This document shows positions 6,443 to 6,606 of a stretch of DNA of 6,606 nucleotides, in pieces. The translations under genes were made by a program, and so were the position numbers. Each line of letters opens with the position of its first letter. The stretch's first letter is position 1. Below the pieces are notes generated by a model. That model was not told the origin of the DNA, did not search any database, and saw nothing but the letters and a program-made list of their open reading frames with translations. The DNA is from Pseudomonadales bacterium (lineage in GTDB: Bacteria; Pseudomonadota; Gammaproteobacteria; Pseudomonadales; Azotimanducaceae). The stretch is taken from positions 1-6,606 of the forward strand of contig SKXG01000175.1 in assembly GCA_007128525.1 (NCBI GenBank). Direction: 5' to 3'.

Positions 6443-6606
6443 GTGGAAACTCACAAGTCCGGGCAGACCCTGTACGATGCCATGGGCGGCCATGACGCAC
6501 TACTCAGGCTAGCCCATGCATGGCACACCCGTGTGATGGCCGATGAAGTTGTCAGCCATGCCTTCAGCCACGGCTATCACCCCGAACACACCGAGCGTCT
6601 GGCCGC
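6443..6606 (+). CDS. Truncated haemoglobin (group II-like), 3' truncated
   Basis: The frame opens at GTG 6443 behind AGGAG and runs off the window after 54 codons, without a stop. The peptide contains QTLYDAMGGHDALLRLAHAW (8-27), then HTRVMADEVVSHAFSHGYHP (28-47) and EHTERLA. The YDAMGG start is the Y-[DE]-x-x-GG entry of truncated globins. The AWHxRVMADEVVSHAFSHG block is characteristic of a group II-like subfamily often annotated as globin or oxidoreductase. Such proteins bind haem in the cytosol and have been linked to oxygen, nitric oxide or peroxide handling. The proximal (F8) histidine and the G8 position lie beyond the window edge and cannot be checked. Aligned by eye to group II globins, the usual B10 Tyr is replaced by H28 with W27 before it. 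The gene is divergent from the chemoreceptor. The family call is good; the function is inferred. Confidence 0.85.
   Translation, partial: METHKSGQTLYDAMGGHDALLRLAHAWHTRVMADEVVSHAFSHGYHPEHTERLA

Noticed and set aside
6302..6493. A minus-strand frame over the globin start
   Set aside because: Antisense to the recognisable truncated-globin N-terminus, with no supporting signal.

Overview
This window looks like ordinary chromosome from a moderately GC-rich, Gram-negative bacterium, most likely a gammaproteobacterium. The basis is a lipoprotein signal with a classic lipobox, an Aer-type (PAS-HAMP-MCP) energy-taxis receptor, Shine-Dalgarno-led starts and even base usage by eye. I cannot name the genus. 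There is no tRNA, rRNA, CRISPR array, insertion sequence or phage gene.

Layout, left to right. (1) 1-566, +: the C-terminal part of an EamA/DMT-family membrane transporter, cut by the left edge. (2) 696-1469, +: a class I SAM-dependent methyltransferase. (3) 1450-2820, -: a lipoprotein with a putative zinc-peptidase HExxH motif, convergent with the methyltransferase and overlapping its 3' end by 20 bp. (4) 2821-3224: about 400 bp with no convincing gene, containing only weak candidate promoters. (5) 3225-3494 and 3491-4303, +: an 89-residue, highly charged small protein whose stop overlaps the start of an AAC(3)-type aminoglycoside N-acetyltransferase homologue (ATGA overlap, probable translational coupling). 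(6) 4351-5985, -: a 544-residue Aer-like chemoreceptor, convergent with the acetyltransferase. (7) 5986-6442: a 457-bp divergent intergenic region with a perfect 12-bp palindrome and a nested inverted repeat. (8) 6443-6606, +: the start of a group II truncated haemoglobin-like gene, cut by the right edge.

The genes do not form one pathway. The plausible functional links are the coupled small protein/acetyltransferase pair and, more speculatively, the divergent pair of an energy/redox-sensing chemoreceptor and a haem protein around one structured intergenic region. I found no clear evidence of a wholly new system. The best leads are the coupled small protein, the uncharacterised metallopeptidase-like lipoprotein, the Aer PAS domain lacking the FAD-associated arginine, the likely histidine at globin position B10, and the nested inverted repeat.
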